A stretch of DNA of 64,000 nt from Euglena gracilis (Eukaryota > Euglenida > Euglenophyceae > Euglenales): NCBI GenBank assembly GCA_039621445.1, contig CP154956.1, positions 26,581,744 through 26,645,743 of the forward strand, read 5' to 3'. Made by a program: the position numbers and the translations under genes. The notes beneath the pieces are model-generated. The model searched no databases. It was given only the letters and a program-made list of their open reading frames with translations, and was not told where the DNA came from. Within the stretch, counting starts at the first letter, position 1; every line of letters starts with the position of its first letter. Below, in pieces: positions 47,001 to 55,241 of this stretch.

Positions 47001-48915
47001 CGTAACCACCCTAAGTAGCACACAGGCCGCTGATTGGGGCGTGCTACAGCTAGACTTCAGCAACGCGTTCAACCGGGTCCGCCGTGATGCCTTATTGGAA
47101 GCGGCAAGAGAAAGGTGCCCCGAAATGGTCACGTGGCTGGAAACATGTTATGCAGAACACTCCAGTCTCTTCTTGGGGGACACTTGCCTCCGAAGTAAAT
47201 CAGGGGTCCAGCAAGGGGATCCTTGTGGCCCCGCCGCTTTCGCCCTTGCCATACAAGGACTGGTGGAAGAACTTCATTCCGTATGTGGCTGGCAAGCCTG
47301 GTACCTGGACGACGCCCACATCGTGGGCAACATGTGCCAGCTCGAGGCTGCGGTCCGAATGATTCTGGAAAAGGGCCCTCCGATCGGTGTGGCACTTAAC
47401 CTGGACAAGTGCACGCTGTGGGGGCCGGCCTTCGGGACCGCATGGTCCTCCCTTCCAATGGGAGCAAGCGTCCTCCAACAAATCCCGGTGACACCTTTTA
47501 TCCCTGGCTCAGGGATCAAATCCCTGGGTGTCCCGGTGTGCCACCCAGCGGACGGCACCTTTGCTGAACACACCTGGTTTGGACGGTGCGAGGCTGCGAT
47601 GAAAGCATGTTCCCTCCTACAGAGAGTGCCTTCCGCACACGTTCAATTCACGATCCTTCGGATGTGCCTGGACGCATGCAAGGTGAATGACCTCCTGCGG
47701 GCAACCCCGGCCTCCTATGCTCAAGACCAATGTGCCTTGCTCAGCAAAACCGTGCGGAATACAATGAGCATCATCAGCGGACGACCACTGGAGGAGCCAC
47801 AATGGGTTCAAGCCACTCTCCCGGTTCGACTGGGGGGTTTGGGTATCCGCGACCCAGTTGTCGAGAGGGTGAACGCCAGATGGGCAGCAACTCTGGATTT
47901 CGTTATTCGAGGGGATCGAATCCTTGACCTCCCAGCCTTCTGCTCTGTTCCGCTACTCCCCATCGACTTCGCGGAGACAGTAGGAGCCATCAAAGGAAGC
48001 TGCTCCTGGCCAACATCCGCTCAATCCTTCTGTGATGACCCGCGTCGACATGATTTGTTGACGCCCGAGATGCTGACACAGCGCTTCTGGGGAAATGCTT
48101 GTGCTGAAGCACGACAGCAGAGGCTGCACGCCGCCTTGGAAGGGACGGAAAAATTGAAGTTCTCCTGCCAGATGAAGCCACACGCCATGGCATGGGCCTC
48201 AGTGACACCGTGTGCCTCAACCAAAACACTGATTCCTACCAGAGAATTTCAGGCGATCGTCCAGTGGTCTCTGGGTGCCCCGGTGGTCAGCGCTACAGAC
48301 AGCCCACCTGCCTGCCCAAGATGCCACAACCCCACAGATGTCAGAGGCCACCACCTTGTCTGCTGCCACAAAAACAACATTGTCCGGCGGCACAATGCGG
48401 TGCAATCACACATCCTTGGGCTCGCGCAGCGTGCAGGCTTCCCAGCCAGAAGGGAAGAAAGTGCCCCAGATGGCTCACGACCAGGCGACGTATTCGTCAT
48501 GAGGTACGATGCAAACGGCCCGGCAGCCATCGACGTCACCATTCGTCACCCACTTGCGCCTTCGCGAAATCGCGCTGGCTTGGAGGATATTGGCAAGTGG
48601 CATGAGGAACAAGAGCGGGACAAGATAAAGAAGTATGGAGATGGTTGCCAACGCAGAGGCTGGACATTCATACCCTTTGTCTTGGACTGTTATGGTGGCA
48701 TGGGGGATGGTGCGCTCACCTTTGTTGGTAACTGCATCAAGTTGCTAGCAGGCCAACACGACGCCTGGGAGAGGAGGGACGTCGAGGGGACCTGCTGGCA
48801 AGGAATAAGCATGACTCTGGCCCGGGAGGTTGGACGACAATTGGTTTGGGGACAATGCCCTGAAGAGCTCGCTGACCATTGCCTCCCTGAATCTCATAAA
48901 CCCTACTGCGCTTGA
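44002..48915 (+). CDS. Copy A polyprotein: repeats, 2A peptide, reverse transcriptase, zinc knuckle, RLE endonuclease
   Basis: The frame is open from 43753 (GTG); the first in-frame ATG is 44002. Order: 34-residue repeats (44085-44640), 62-residue repeats (44751-45340), the 2A peptide (45505-45555), a linker, then the RT region. RT motifs are GPSGLKPDHL (~46589), RPIASGECLRRLVGK, LDFSNAFNRV (catalytic Asp 47053), SGVQQGDPCGP, WYLDD (47302 on) and LNLDKC. The C-terminal part has C-x2-C-x9-H-x3-C (CPRCH...HLVCC, ~48313), RRHNAVQ, and the endonuclease core RPGD (~48479) with IDVT (48529-48540). RT plus CCHC plus a C-terminal PD-(D/E)xK nuclease is the R2/NeSL/HERO-like layout. All visible catalytic residues are present, so this copy may be functional. 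Confidence 0.85.
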   Translation: MEVLSLFHYTLLYHLCCNIAFTVPTCTVAPGPYKHFTELAPGPKTSAMMLSNFAPGPNTFQAKTGTGKFFTNVAPGPQTFAMMLSNFATGINTFPTKCGTEKIFTNVAPGPKAFARMLSNFATGINTLPTKCGTEKFFTDVAQGPKAPAKMLSNSAPGLNTFQAKTGTEMFFRDVAKGPKAPAKTLSNSAPGLNTFQAKNGTEMFFRDGVRKRQGRTPQFRGGRKGLPPGGSHDNFTIWTRRSLLRCSTWGFSRAAEPKKRSPACRNAAGGRKQPGQIFRSRGTLEPLPPGIGHQRCFTMTTRRCPLRRPLGGFSRAADQKKRYPARRNAAGGRKPPDRIFWSHGILEPLPPGIGQHSCFTMTTRRCPLRRPLGGFSRAADPKKRPSSRRNAAGGPKRPRRVFPSRGIGEPLPPGRGNYHFSATMTRQSLLRGPSGGFLRSPSPNICSNRRSGAARAGIRLDRPGGERSKDKDKDQGQGPDGKRDTFMALDRQTATGHQKTGRGSLLSCGDVESNPGPPTRRLDIPSSRGDLLSRSEGEHNVGPQLQGGTAPSPRRAMDFDMTTDPERAVGFLLATTLVPPLAAGPMEAASTQDANNLQQLLQDLISRPPPEASLGAVSNTRGPSALDDADVEMNAVFLPGMRTGSPLTDPCPPLSPSWTDISLDHRGTVSIIPKGALPAVCDSYSTVLRCFNERPTWETLHALWAFPKSVLAPLGKGGRGHWARLGRVIRARAESYLKRPVNDSWEDSQRRAQPATLVRTRGQVRREEEVQEEGFVRRLERLVGKGAVGKACQLLLSDGVQDDKHPTVRKRLQDMHPFEEPPGRGPMDKRVAMPPPADEEERRDRLSLVRKAVFSFGKESAAGPSGLKPDHLKDMLSREAGGQAESLLEGLATFAFKSINDGWPVGAAEILASARLTALRKVKHPAQVNEAGNLLPPPLDPEHEGTRPIASGECLRRLVGKVLMRQPAVRKFTAEGMPGQFGVGCRDACGLIGMGLQHLVTTLSSTQAADWGVLQLDFSNAFNRVRRDALLEAARERCPEMVTWLETCYAEHSSLFLGDTCLRSKSGVQQGDPCGPAAFALAIQGLVEELHSVCGWQAWYLDDAHIVGNMCQLEAAVRMILEKGPPIGVALNLDKCTLWGPAFGTAWSSLPMGASVLQQIPVTPFIPGSGIKSLGVPVCHPADGTFAEHTWFGRCEAAMKACSLLQRVPSAHVQFTILRMCLDACKVNDLLRATPASYAQDQCALLSKTVRNTMSIISGRPLEEPQWVQATLPVRLGGLGIRDPVVERVNARWAATLDFVIRGDRILDLPAFCSVPLLPIDFAETVGAIKGSCSWPTSAQSFCDDPRRHDLLTPEMLTQRFWGNACAEARQQRLHAALEGTEKLKFSCQMKPHAMAWASVTPCASTKTLIPTREFQAIVQWSLGAPVVSATDSPPACPRCHNPTDVRGHHLVCCHKNNIVRRHNAVQSHILGLAQRAGFPARREESAPDGSRPGDVFVMRYDANGPAAIDVTIRHPLAPSRNRAGLEDIGKWHEEQERDKIKKYGDGCQRRGWTFIPFVLDCYGGMGDGALTFVGNCIKLLAGQHDAWERRDVEGTCWQGISMTLAREVGRQLVWGQCPEELADHCLPESHKPYCA
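44085..44640 (+). repeat. 102-bp (34-codon) tandem repeats in copy A
   Basis: About five units of the pattern APGPKxxAxMLSN then xNTFxxKxGTExFF. The period is a multiple of three and the frame is kept, which suits coding repeats. A role as tandem 5' promoter units, as in some L1s, is also possible. Confidence 0.85.
44751..45340 (+). repeat. 186-bp (62-codon) tandem repeats in copy A
   Basis: GGGGTTTTCGAGG-type starts fall at 44751, 44937, 45123 and 45309, exactly 186 bp apart. Two frames are open across them. The units contain several short hairpins. Confidence 0.9.
45505..45555 (+). promoter_or_regulatory. 2A ribosome-skipping peptide, copy A
   Basis: The codons give GRGSLLSCGDVESNPGP, an exact match to the 2A consensus D(V/I)ExNPGP with the usual upstream Gly/Ser/Leu-rich part. 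In known 2A peptides the ribosome fails to form the bond between the final Gly and Pro, releasing the upstream chain and continuing downstream. It would separate the repeat-rich N-terminal ~600 residues from the RT-endonuclease. Confidence 0.92.
45586..45633 (+). promoter_or_regulatory. Degenerate second 2A-like motif, copy A
   Basis: RGDLLSRSEGEHNVGP lies ten residues after the intact 2A and aligns position by position with RGSLLSCGDVESNPGP (R, G, L, L, S, E, N, G and P shared). It lacks the DVExNPGP core and is probably inactive. Confidence 0.5.
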
Positions 48916-49369
48916 TAGCCACGAGGCTGAGCTCCAAACACCCGAAATGGAATACCAAAAGCCGAGAACTCTCTGAGGACGTCCACCATGGAGGTGCAGA
49001 AGTCGCACACAAACGAAGGGGGGCTGAACCCCCGTGAAGGACCTCAAGTCAAGTCCACCATACAACCTCTTCAAGCGCACCTCCTGACCCGATCCTGGTG
49101 CAGTAGGAAACGAAGGGCCCGTCCACCCAATCCAGATCTCAATGACCAATCAGAATTGCGGTGGTCGAGAACAGGATTACAAATCGCCTGTGCACCCGCA
49201 TCATGACGAGATCTTTTCGCTAAGCTCACCCCTCTTACCTGCCCCCGCACCTCGCGCCTTATACTATTCTCTAAGCTCGCCGCTTTTACCTTCCCTCCCT
49301 TCACCAGCGTGCACAGACTGTTGCCTCTGTACATAGCCTTACTCCCCTGAACTCTTCAAATCCAGTAGG

Positions 49370-49409
49370 CTGTGCCACTGGTCGGTGGATTCGGTTCGCC
49401 CCACCACCG
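49370..49409 (+). repeat. Conserved 40-bp 3' tail, copy A
   Basis: CTGTGCCACTGGTCGGTGG to CCCCACCACCG, preceded by TGTACATAGCC and CCAGTAGG as in copies B, C and E. Confidence 0.85.
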
Positions 49410-49419
49410 TCTCTTCCTG

Positions 49420-50800
49420 ACGGACACAAGAAGGTTGCCTGCCCTGCTTACGTCGCTGCCCCGTCCGAACGCGTCTGTCAGCAACCCGCCAACGACCTCT
49501 GTTCCACGCTGGGCCCCCAGCACCCCGAAAGCCAACGCCTCCTAACCACCCCGTCCTTCGCCTCAGGCTCGGGTAATGACACCTCGCAGCGATGGTGGCA
49601 GACCCAGCTCTCCCGGACCACGGTGGACGGTCTGCTGAGCCGGATCCCTGCAAGAGATCAAGCCCGGCTGATGGAGCAAGCGCATTGCATCGGTCACGGG
49701 TGGATGGTCGCCACACCCAACGAAGCCCTTCACACCACAATTGACGCGGCCGACTACCGCCTAGGTCTGAGCTGGTGGCTGGGCCTCCCCCTGGCTGAAG
49801 CCAACGGGACATGTGCAGGCTGCCAGAGTACCACGGACATCTATGGTGACCATGAGATTTGCTGTATCCGGAACAATTTCGCCAACAGGCACAATGCCGT
49901 CCAGGACGCCCTTTTTAACCTCTTGTCCGCAAACGGCCAAAGTGTACAGCGCGAAGTTCAGGTGCCCAATCAACCGGACACCTCCCTCCGGCCAGCCGAT
50001 CTACTGCTCGCCACCTGGCAAGATGGCAAACCCACAGCTGTCGATCTGACCGTTGCGCACGGGTGGCAAGCTGCTGAGAGAAGCGGGACCCGGGAACGCT
50101 GGAGAACCTTCCTTAAGCGCCGGGAGCAAGCGAAACACGCCAAATATGATGTCCCCTGTCGCAACGGCGGTTGGTCGTTCGCCACTGTGGCAATGGGCAC
50201 GTGGGGTGGGGTGGGACCGGAAAGTGCCAAACTACTGGCCAGAATGGTGAAACGGACCGCTACGTGGGAGCAGGGCGACGTGCGTTGTACACGACAGGCC
50301 GAAGGCTATCAGCTTATCGCGTTGGCCCTCTTCCGCCAAGTGGCACAGATGCTACGCCCGAAACACTTCCTTCGTTGACCTCTGTGACCGACTCCGCGCT
50401 GATGGCGTCATCACGCCCCCCGGTCACCACAACGCCCGGAAACAGGAACCGAGGCCCGGGAACCAAACGGTGGCCCACAAAGCCGCCAAACGGTGGCCCA
50501 CAAAGCCACCTAACCGCCCACAACCTTGCCTCACAGCCGCGAACGTGATCTCCCCGATAACGGACCAGGTTGCCCGAAGGACACCGACCTCACCAGCAGT
50601 AGTCGACCTCCGGCACTTACACGACCGCCTTGAAGCCCACTGGCCCCGCTGCTAATCCCCCTTACCCCCTACCTCGCCACCGCACACAACCACACTGCCC
50701 ATGGGCTGCGCCCATCTGTACATAGCCCCCCTCCCTCGAACGCTGTCAAAACCCAGTAGGCTGTGCCACTGGTCGGTGGACTCGGTTCGCCCCACCACCG
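49420..50800 (+). pseudogene. Non-LTR element copy C, 5'-truncated (B family)
   Basis: It begins at CGGACACAAGAAGG, 11 bp after the tail of copy A, and is almost identical to copy B from 53508. It encodes KKVACPAYVAAPSERVCQQP, then TVDGLLSRIPARDQARL, CAGCQSTTDIYGDHEICC (zinc knuckle), NRHNAVQDAL, LRPADLLLA and TAVDLTVAHGW (endonuclease core), ending LRPKHFLR at 50378. The RT is missing, as expected for incomplete reverse transcription. The endonuclease frame itself is open. Confidence 0.85.
50761..50800 (+). repeat. Conserved 40-bp 3' tail, copy C
   Basis: Same sequence as the tail of copy B, and one base different from that of copy A (GGACTCGG for GGATTCGG). Confidence 0.85.
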
Positions 50801-51050
50801 GAGCACACCGTCTGGTTTGGTCGATAGCCCTGCGGTCCGCGCTGCTGCCTAAGGCCCCACTCTTCCGCGTACGCGGCACTGTGCTCCTTCCACACCCTCG
50901 GTGGCGCACATGGTGTCTCGACCTCCACATCAAGCCACCACCACACAATAGTCCGCAGCGGTCATCCGAAGGGCTGAAGCACCCGCCTCCTCCTGCCCAG
51001 CCACTGCGTCACCGTCACGTCCCGTACCTCTCCTCCTACGATCTGCCCCC

Positions 51051-51497
51051 ATGAACGAATGGGTCCGCGATGCCTCTGACCCTGAACGTCCGTATGAACT
51101 CAACCTGGGCGGCCGGGATTTCGTCCTATGGGGCGATGGTCTCTGGGATTCTCGCTTCCAGCCCGAGGACCCATGCCCTCTCTGCAAGGGCTCCCATTGG
51201 CCGTGGGTGCGATGCTGCCTCCTGCACGGCGATGACGCCGTCTCGTTGCTCACACGTCAACCGACAATACGCGTGACCCGTGAGACGTCCGATCCCTGCT
51301 CTCTGCTGGTCGCAGCTCACTCTGCTGGCCGTTCGACGCTGCGACGTCTGCAAGCCCTGAGAGGCAGGGGATCCCTGCTAACATGCGGGGACATCCACCT
51401 CCACCCACCCTTCGGCCTCTTCGTCGACATCACCGCACCCGCACCTCGCCGCTGCACACCTACCCCACACAGCCGCGCCCACTGCACAACCGGCTAG
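51051..51497 (+). CDS. Copy B N-terminal ORF with zinc-like motif and decayed 2A
   Basis: From ATG 51051 (frame 3) the ORF reads MNEWVRDASDPERPYELNLG, then CPLCKGSHWPWVRCCLLHGDD, a CxxC...CC...H pattern that may bind zinc and RNA. It continues to GRGSLLTCGDIHLHPP (a broken 2A) and stops at 51497. The intact 2A comes 100 bp later in frame 2. Ancestrally the two frames were probably continuous, giving an ORF1-like protein released by 2A. Confidence 0.6.
   Translation: MNEWVRDASDPERPYELNLGGRDFVLWGDGLWDSRFQPEDPCPLCKGSHWPWVRCCLLHGDDAVSLLTRQPTIRVTRETSDPCSLLVAAHSAGRSTLRRLQALRGRGSLLTCGDIHLHPPFGLFVDITAPAPRRCTPTPHSRAHCTTG
51363..51410 (+). promoter_or_regulatory. Degenerate 2A-like motif, copy B
   Basis: GRGSLLTCGD is identical to the first ten residues of the intact 2A at 51512, but the last seven read IHLHPPF instead of VESNPGP. 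It is in frame 3. Confidence 0.6.
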
Positions 51498-54464
51498 GGT
51501 CCTTCCGGACAGGTCGTGGGAGTCTTCTGACCTGCGGCGACGTCGAAAGCAACCCCGGACCCTCAGGTGAACGGCAGGCACCCACCGTCGGCAAGAAACG
51601 CAGCGCAGCACCGGCTAGTCCCAGGAACGCACCACCGGCCGAGTCTATTCCGGACCTAGCACACCCCGGCGACGACGTGCCAGCGACCATGGTCATCGAC
51701 CGTAACGGGCACTGGCTCAGTGGACCTTCGCCCATCGACTCCATTTTCCCCCGCTCTCATTATTACCGTAACGGCAATGGCTCGGACCTTCGCCAGATCA
51801 ACGCCCCGCGTCTCATTATTACACCGCAGCCCGCCAACCTGCAGGAGATCCTCCTCTGCCGCGCCAACACGGTCCTCCACGTCCCGGCTGCAAACCAGCG
51901 TGAGGTGACGGAAACCATGGCCGACGCCATCATCGAGTATGTCACCAAGCCAAATGGTGACACTCTCTTTGCCGTCATGGCTTTCCCAAAGCTGGTCCTG
52001 CGCACTGTCCCGACCAGTGGCCGGGAAGTCGCAGAGGATGTTTCCACAGCCATCTCCAGGCGCACCCAGCTCTTCAGGCAGGGCCATTACCCGACACTAA
52101 TGACAGAGCTCCGGTTGGCGACGAATCTGCCGCCCTCGTCGGTGGAGACACGCACTGCCAAAAAAGCGCGCGTCGAACCCTCGTCGGTGCCCGACGCTGT
52201 TCTCCGGCGCGCCCGCACTCTGGTGGGAGAAGGGGCTCCAGCCAAAGCCCTGCAGGTCCTTCTGTCCGAGGGAACGCACCGCTCCAGTGACCCTGCAGTG
52301 TGGGCCAAGCTGCAGGACCTGCACCCAACGGGTCGGCCAGTGAACCCCAATAACCTGCCGGGGAAGCTACCGCCGTTCCCGGACGGTCAACGCATCCGGT
52401 GGGAGGAGCTCCTGCGCGACGCCATCCTGCGCTTCCCACGCACATCATCCCCTGGCCCCTCCGGTCTACGCCCCTGTCACTTACAAGACGCTGTCCGCCG
52501 CCCTGGTCACGGCGCACGCCTTCTGACAGCGCTGGGCCTGCTGGCCGCAGCATGGGTTGAGGGCAACCTGCCTTCGGACCACGCCACAAGTTGGTGCTCC
52601 GCCAACCTGACCCCCCTGCGCAAAAAGGATGACGGGGTAAGGCCGATCGCAGTGGGTGAAACCCTCCGCCGCTTGGTGGGAAAGGCGCTCCTTCACACCG
52701 GAGCCGCTGCTCCAAGAAGCGCAAACGCGCACACCCGCGCTGTTCAACTACCTGCGGTTTGCGTACGGACAACCGGCGCACTTGTTCAGCGACGGACGGG
52801 TCCTCCCATCCACCAGGGGCACGCACCAGGGCTGCCCTTTGGGCCCGATTGGCTTTGCGATGGGTCTCCAAACCATAGTTGAAACAATTGCACAACAAGC
52901 GGATCTCCTGTGGTCTTCCTGGTACCTGGACGACGGCTTGCTGATCGGTGAGCCTGCGATGTTGCAGAAGTGCCTGGACTTTCTATGACTGGAGGGCGAA
53001 CGTTCCGGGGTGCAACTGAATTTGGCCAAATGCGTGGCCTGGGGTCCTGCCGCAGCCCGCATTCCGGGGCGAGAGCACCTCCAGTTGGTACCCTGGACCG
53101 AGGGCTCTGGCATCACTGTCCTTGGCTGCCCAGTTGACCTCCCAACCACCACCGGCCACACGGCGGCTGCCTGGGCGGAAGCCACGGGCCGAATTGAGAA
53201 AGCCACTGACCTGGTCACCTCTGTCTCTGATCCACAGCTTGCGCACCACCTGCTCCGGTCCTGCTTGGATGGTTGCAAGGTAAACCACCTCCTACGCGCT
53301 TCAGACTCCTACGAGGCCCAAGAGGAAGTCGCTCGGTGCGGAGAGACTATCTTCATCGCCTTTGAAGACATCCTTGGCCGAGCACTCAACATCGACCAAC
53401 GACAGCAGGCAGCCCTCCCCCTCTCTGACGGCGGTTGCGGTCTCCGCATCCCCGCCGCCTGTCAGGGCGCGGCCCGCACCGCGGCTTTATGCCACTACTA
53501 CACCCACGGACACAAGAAGGTTGCCTGCCCTGCTTACGTCGCTGCCCCGTCCGAACGCGTCTGTCAGCAACCCGCCAATGACCTCTGTTCCACGCTGGGC
53601 CCCCAGCACCCCGAAAGCCAACGCCTCCTAACCACCGCGTCCTTCGCCTCAGGCTCGGGTAATGACACCTCGCAGCGATGGTGGCAGACCCAGCTCTCTC
53701 GGACCACGGTGGACGGTCTGCTGAGCCGGATCCCTGCAAGAGACCAAGCCCGGCTGATGGAGCAAGCGCATGGCATCGGGCACGGGTGGATGGTCGCCAC
53801 ACCCAACGAAGCCCTTCACACCACAATTGACGCGGCCGACTACCGCCTAGGTCTGAGCTGGTGGCTGGGCCTCCCCCTGGCTGAACCCAACGGGACATGT
53901 GCAGGCTGTCAGAGTACCACGGACATCTACGGTGACCATGAGATTTGCTGTATCCGGAACAATTTCGCCAACAGGCACAATGCCGTCCAGGACGCCCTTT
54001 TTAACCTCCTGTCCGCAAACGGCCAAAGTGTGCAGCGCGAAGTTCAGGTGCCCAATCAACCGGACACCTCGCTCCGGCCAGCCGATCTATTGCTCGCCAC
54101 CTGGCAAGATGGCAAACCCACAGCTGTCGATCTGACCGTTGCGCATGGGTGGCAAGCTGCGGAGAGAAGCGGGACCCGGGAACGCTGGAGAACCTTCCTT
54201 AAGCGTCGGGAGCAAGCGAAACACGCCAAATACGATGTCCCCTGTCGCAACGGCGGTTGGTCGTTCGCCACTGTGGCAATGGGCACGTGGGGTGGGGTGG
54301 GACCGGAAAGTGCCAAACTACTGGCCAGAATGGTGAAACCGACCGCTACATGGGAGCAGGGCGACGTGCGTTGCACACGACAGGCCGAAGGCTATCAGCT
54401 TATCGCGTTGGCCCTCTTCCGCCAAGTGGCACAGATGCTACGCCCGAAACACTTCCTTCGTTGA
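51383..54464 (+). pseudogene. Copy B RT-endonuclease polyprotein, deleted and interrupted
   Basis: Frame 2 from ATG 51383 carries the 2A peptide and the region before RT (FPKLVLRTVPTSGREVAED, SPGPSGLRPCHLQD, RPIAVGETLRRLVGKALL). Near 52690 about 70 codons are missing compared with copy A, including the LDFSNAFN catalytic Asp, and the frame changes to 3. It resumes with LLQEAQTRTPALFNYLRF, TRGTHQGCPLGP and WYLDDGLLIG. A TGA at 52986-52988 interrupts the frame, which continues (LEGERSGVQLNLAKCVAWGP) through the zinc knuckle and RLE core to 54464. RT activity is impossible; the endonuclease part looks intact. Confidence 0.85.
51512..51562 (+). promoter_or_regulatory. 2A ribosome-skipping peptide, copy B
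   Basis: The codons give GRGSLLTCGDVESNPGP, one residue different from the copy A peptide (T for S), with the full DVESNPGP core. Codons differ from copy A at many third positions (for example GACGTCGAAAGCAACCCC against GATGTGGAGAGCAACCCG), which points to selection on the peptide. Confidence 0.92.
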
Positions 54465-54844
54465 CCTCCCTGATCGACTCCGCGCTGATCGCGTCATCAC
54501 GCCCCCCGGCCACCGCAACGCCCGGAAACAGGAACCGAGGCCCGAGAACCAAACGGTGGCCCACAAAGCCGCCAAACGGTGGCCCACAAAGCCGCCTAAC
54601 CGCCCACAACCTTGCCCCGCAGCCGTGAACGTGATCTCCGATAACGGACCAGGTTGCCCGAAGGGCTCCGACCCCACCAACAGTAGTCGACCTCCGGCAC
54701 TTACACGACCGCCTTGAAGCCTACTGGCCCCACTGCTAATCCCCCTTACCCCCTACCTGGCCACCGCACACAACCACACTGCCCATGGGCTGCGCCCATC
54801 TGTACATAGCCCCCCTCCCTCGAACTCTGACGAAACCCAGTAGG

Positions 54845-54884
54845 CTGTGCCACTGGTCGGTGGACTCGGTTCGCCCCACCACCG
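54845..54884 (+). repeat. Conserved 40-bp 3' tail, copy B
   Basis: Identical to the tail of copy C (50761-50800). Confidence 0.85.
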
Positions 54885-55241
54885 TATATGTGAATTATTT
54901 CCTTTCTAAAAAAAAAAAACGTTCGCTTACTCGTTTGCCACTTTTAACAACCGTTTTCATGGTGTCCCAGCAAGTAGTGTGCTATCTGATTGACTACCCC
55001 ACGAATTTTTGTTGGTTTCATGTGCCTATTGAGGTTTACGTCCACAATGAACGATTAATCGCCATGGGCCGAACGATTCGATTAATCGGCGATGACGAAC
55101 GGTTAATCGATTAATCGATTAATCGAAACAGCCCTACTGACACCATGAAACCGTTGTTTAAAGTGGCCAAAAAATCACACGGTCGCGGATGCCTTGGGAA
55201 ACCCAAGAATCGCGATCATTTTGGACTAAAAAAATTTGGAC
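54885..55241. other. Spacer between copies B and E with TTAATCGA palindromes
   Basis: This is non-LINE DNA: an A run, then CGATTAATCGATTAATCG palindromic repeats (55030-55125). No gene is seen. Confidence 0.6.

Larger units (their letters stand above)
43740..49409 (+). mobile_element. Non-LTR retrotransposon copy A (RLE type, 2A-bearing), apparently full length
   Basis: The copy runs from the 5' hairpin through one long ORF to the shared 40-bp tail. Its ORF has no stop or frameshift, unlike the four other copies. It sits 25 bp downstream of the tail of copy D and directly upstream of copy C. Confidence 0.8.
50801..54884 (+). mobile_element. Non-LTR retrotransposon copy B (RLE type, 2A-bearing), nearly full length but defective
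   Basis: It has a ~250-bp GC-rich 5' leader, an N-terminal ORF, a 2A-headed RT-endonuclease ORF with an internal deletion, and the shared tail. It differs from copy A throughout the proteins but shares layout and tail. Confidence 0.8.

Noticed and set aside
55030-55125. TTAATCGA palindromes as terminal repeats of a DNA transposon
   Set aside because: No partner array or enclosed element could be defined.
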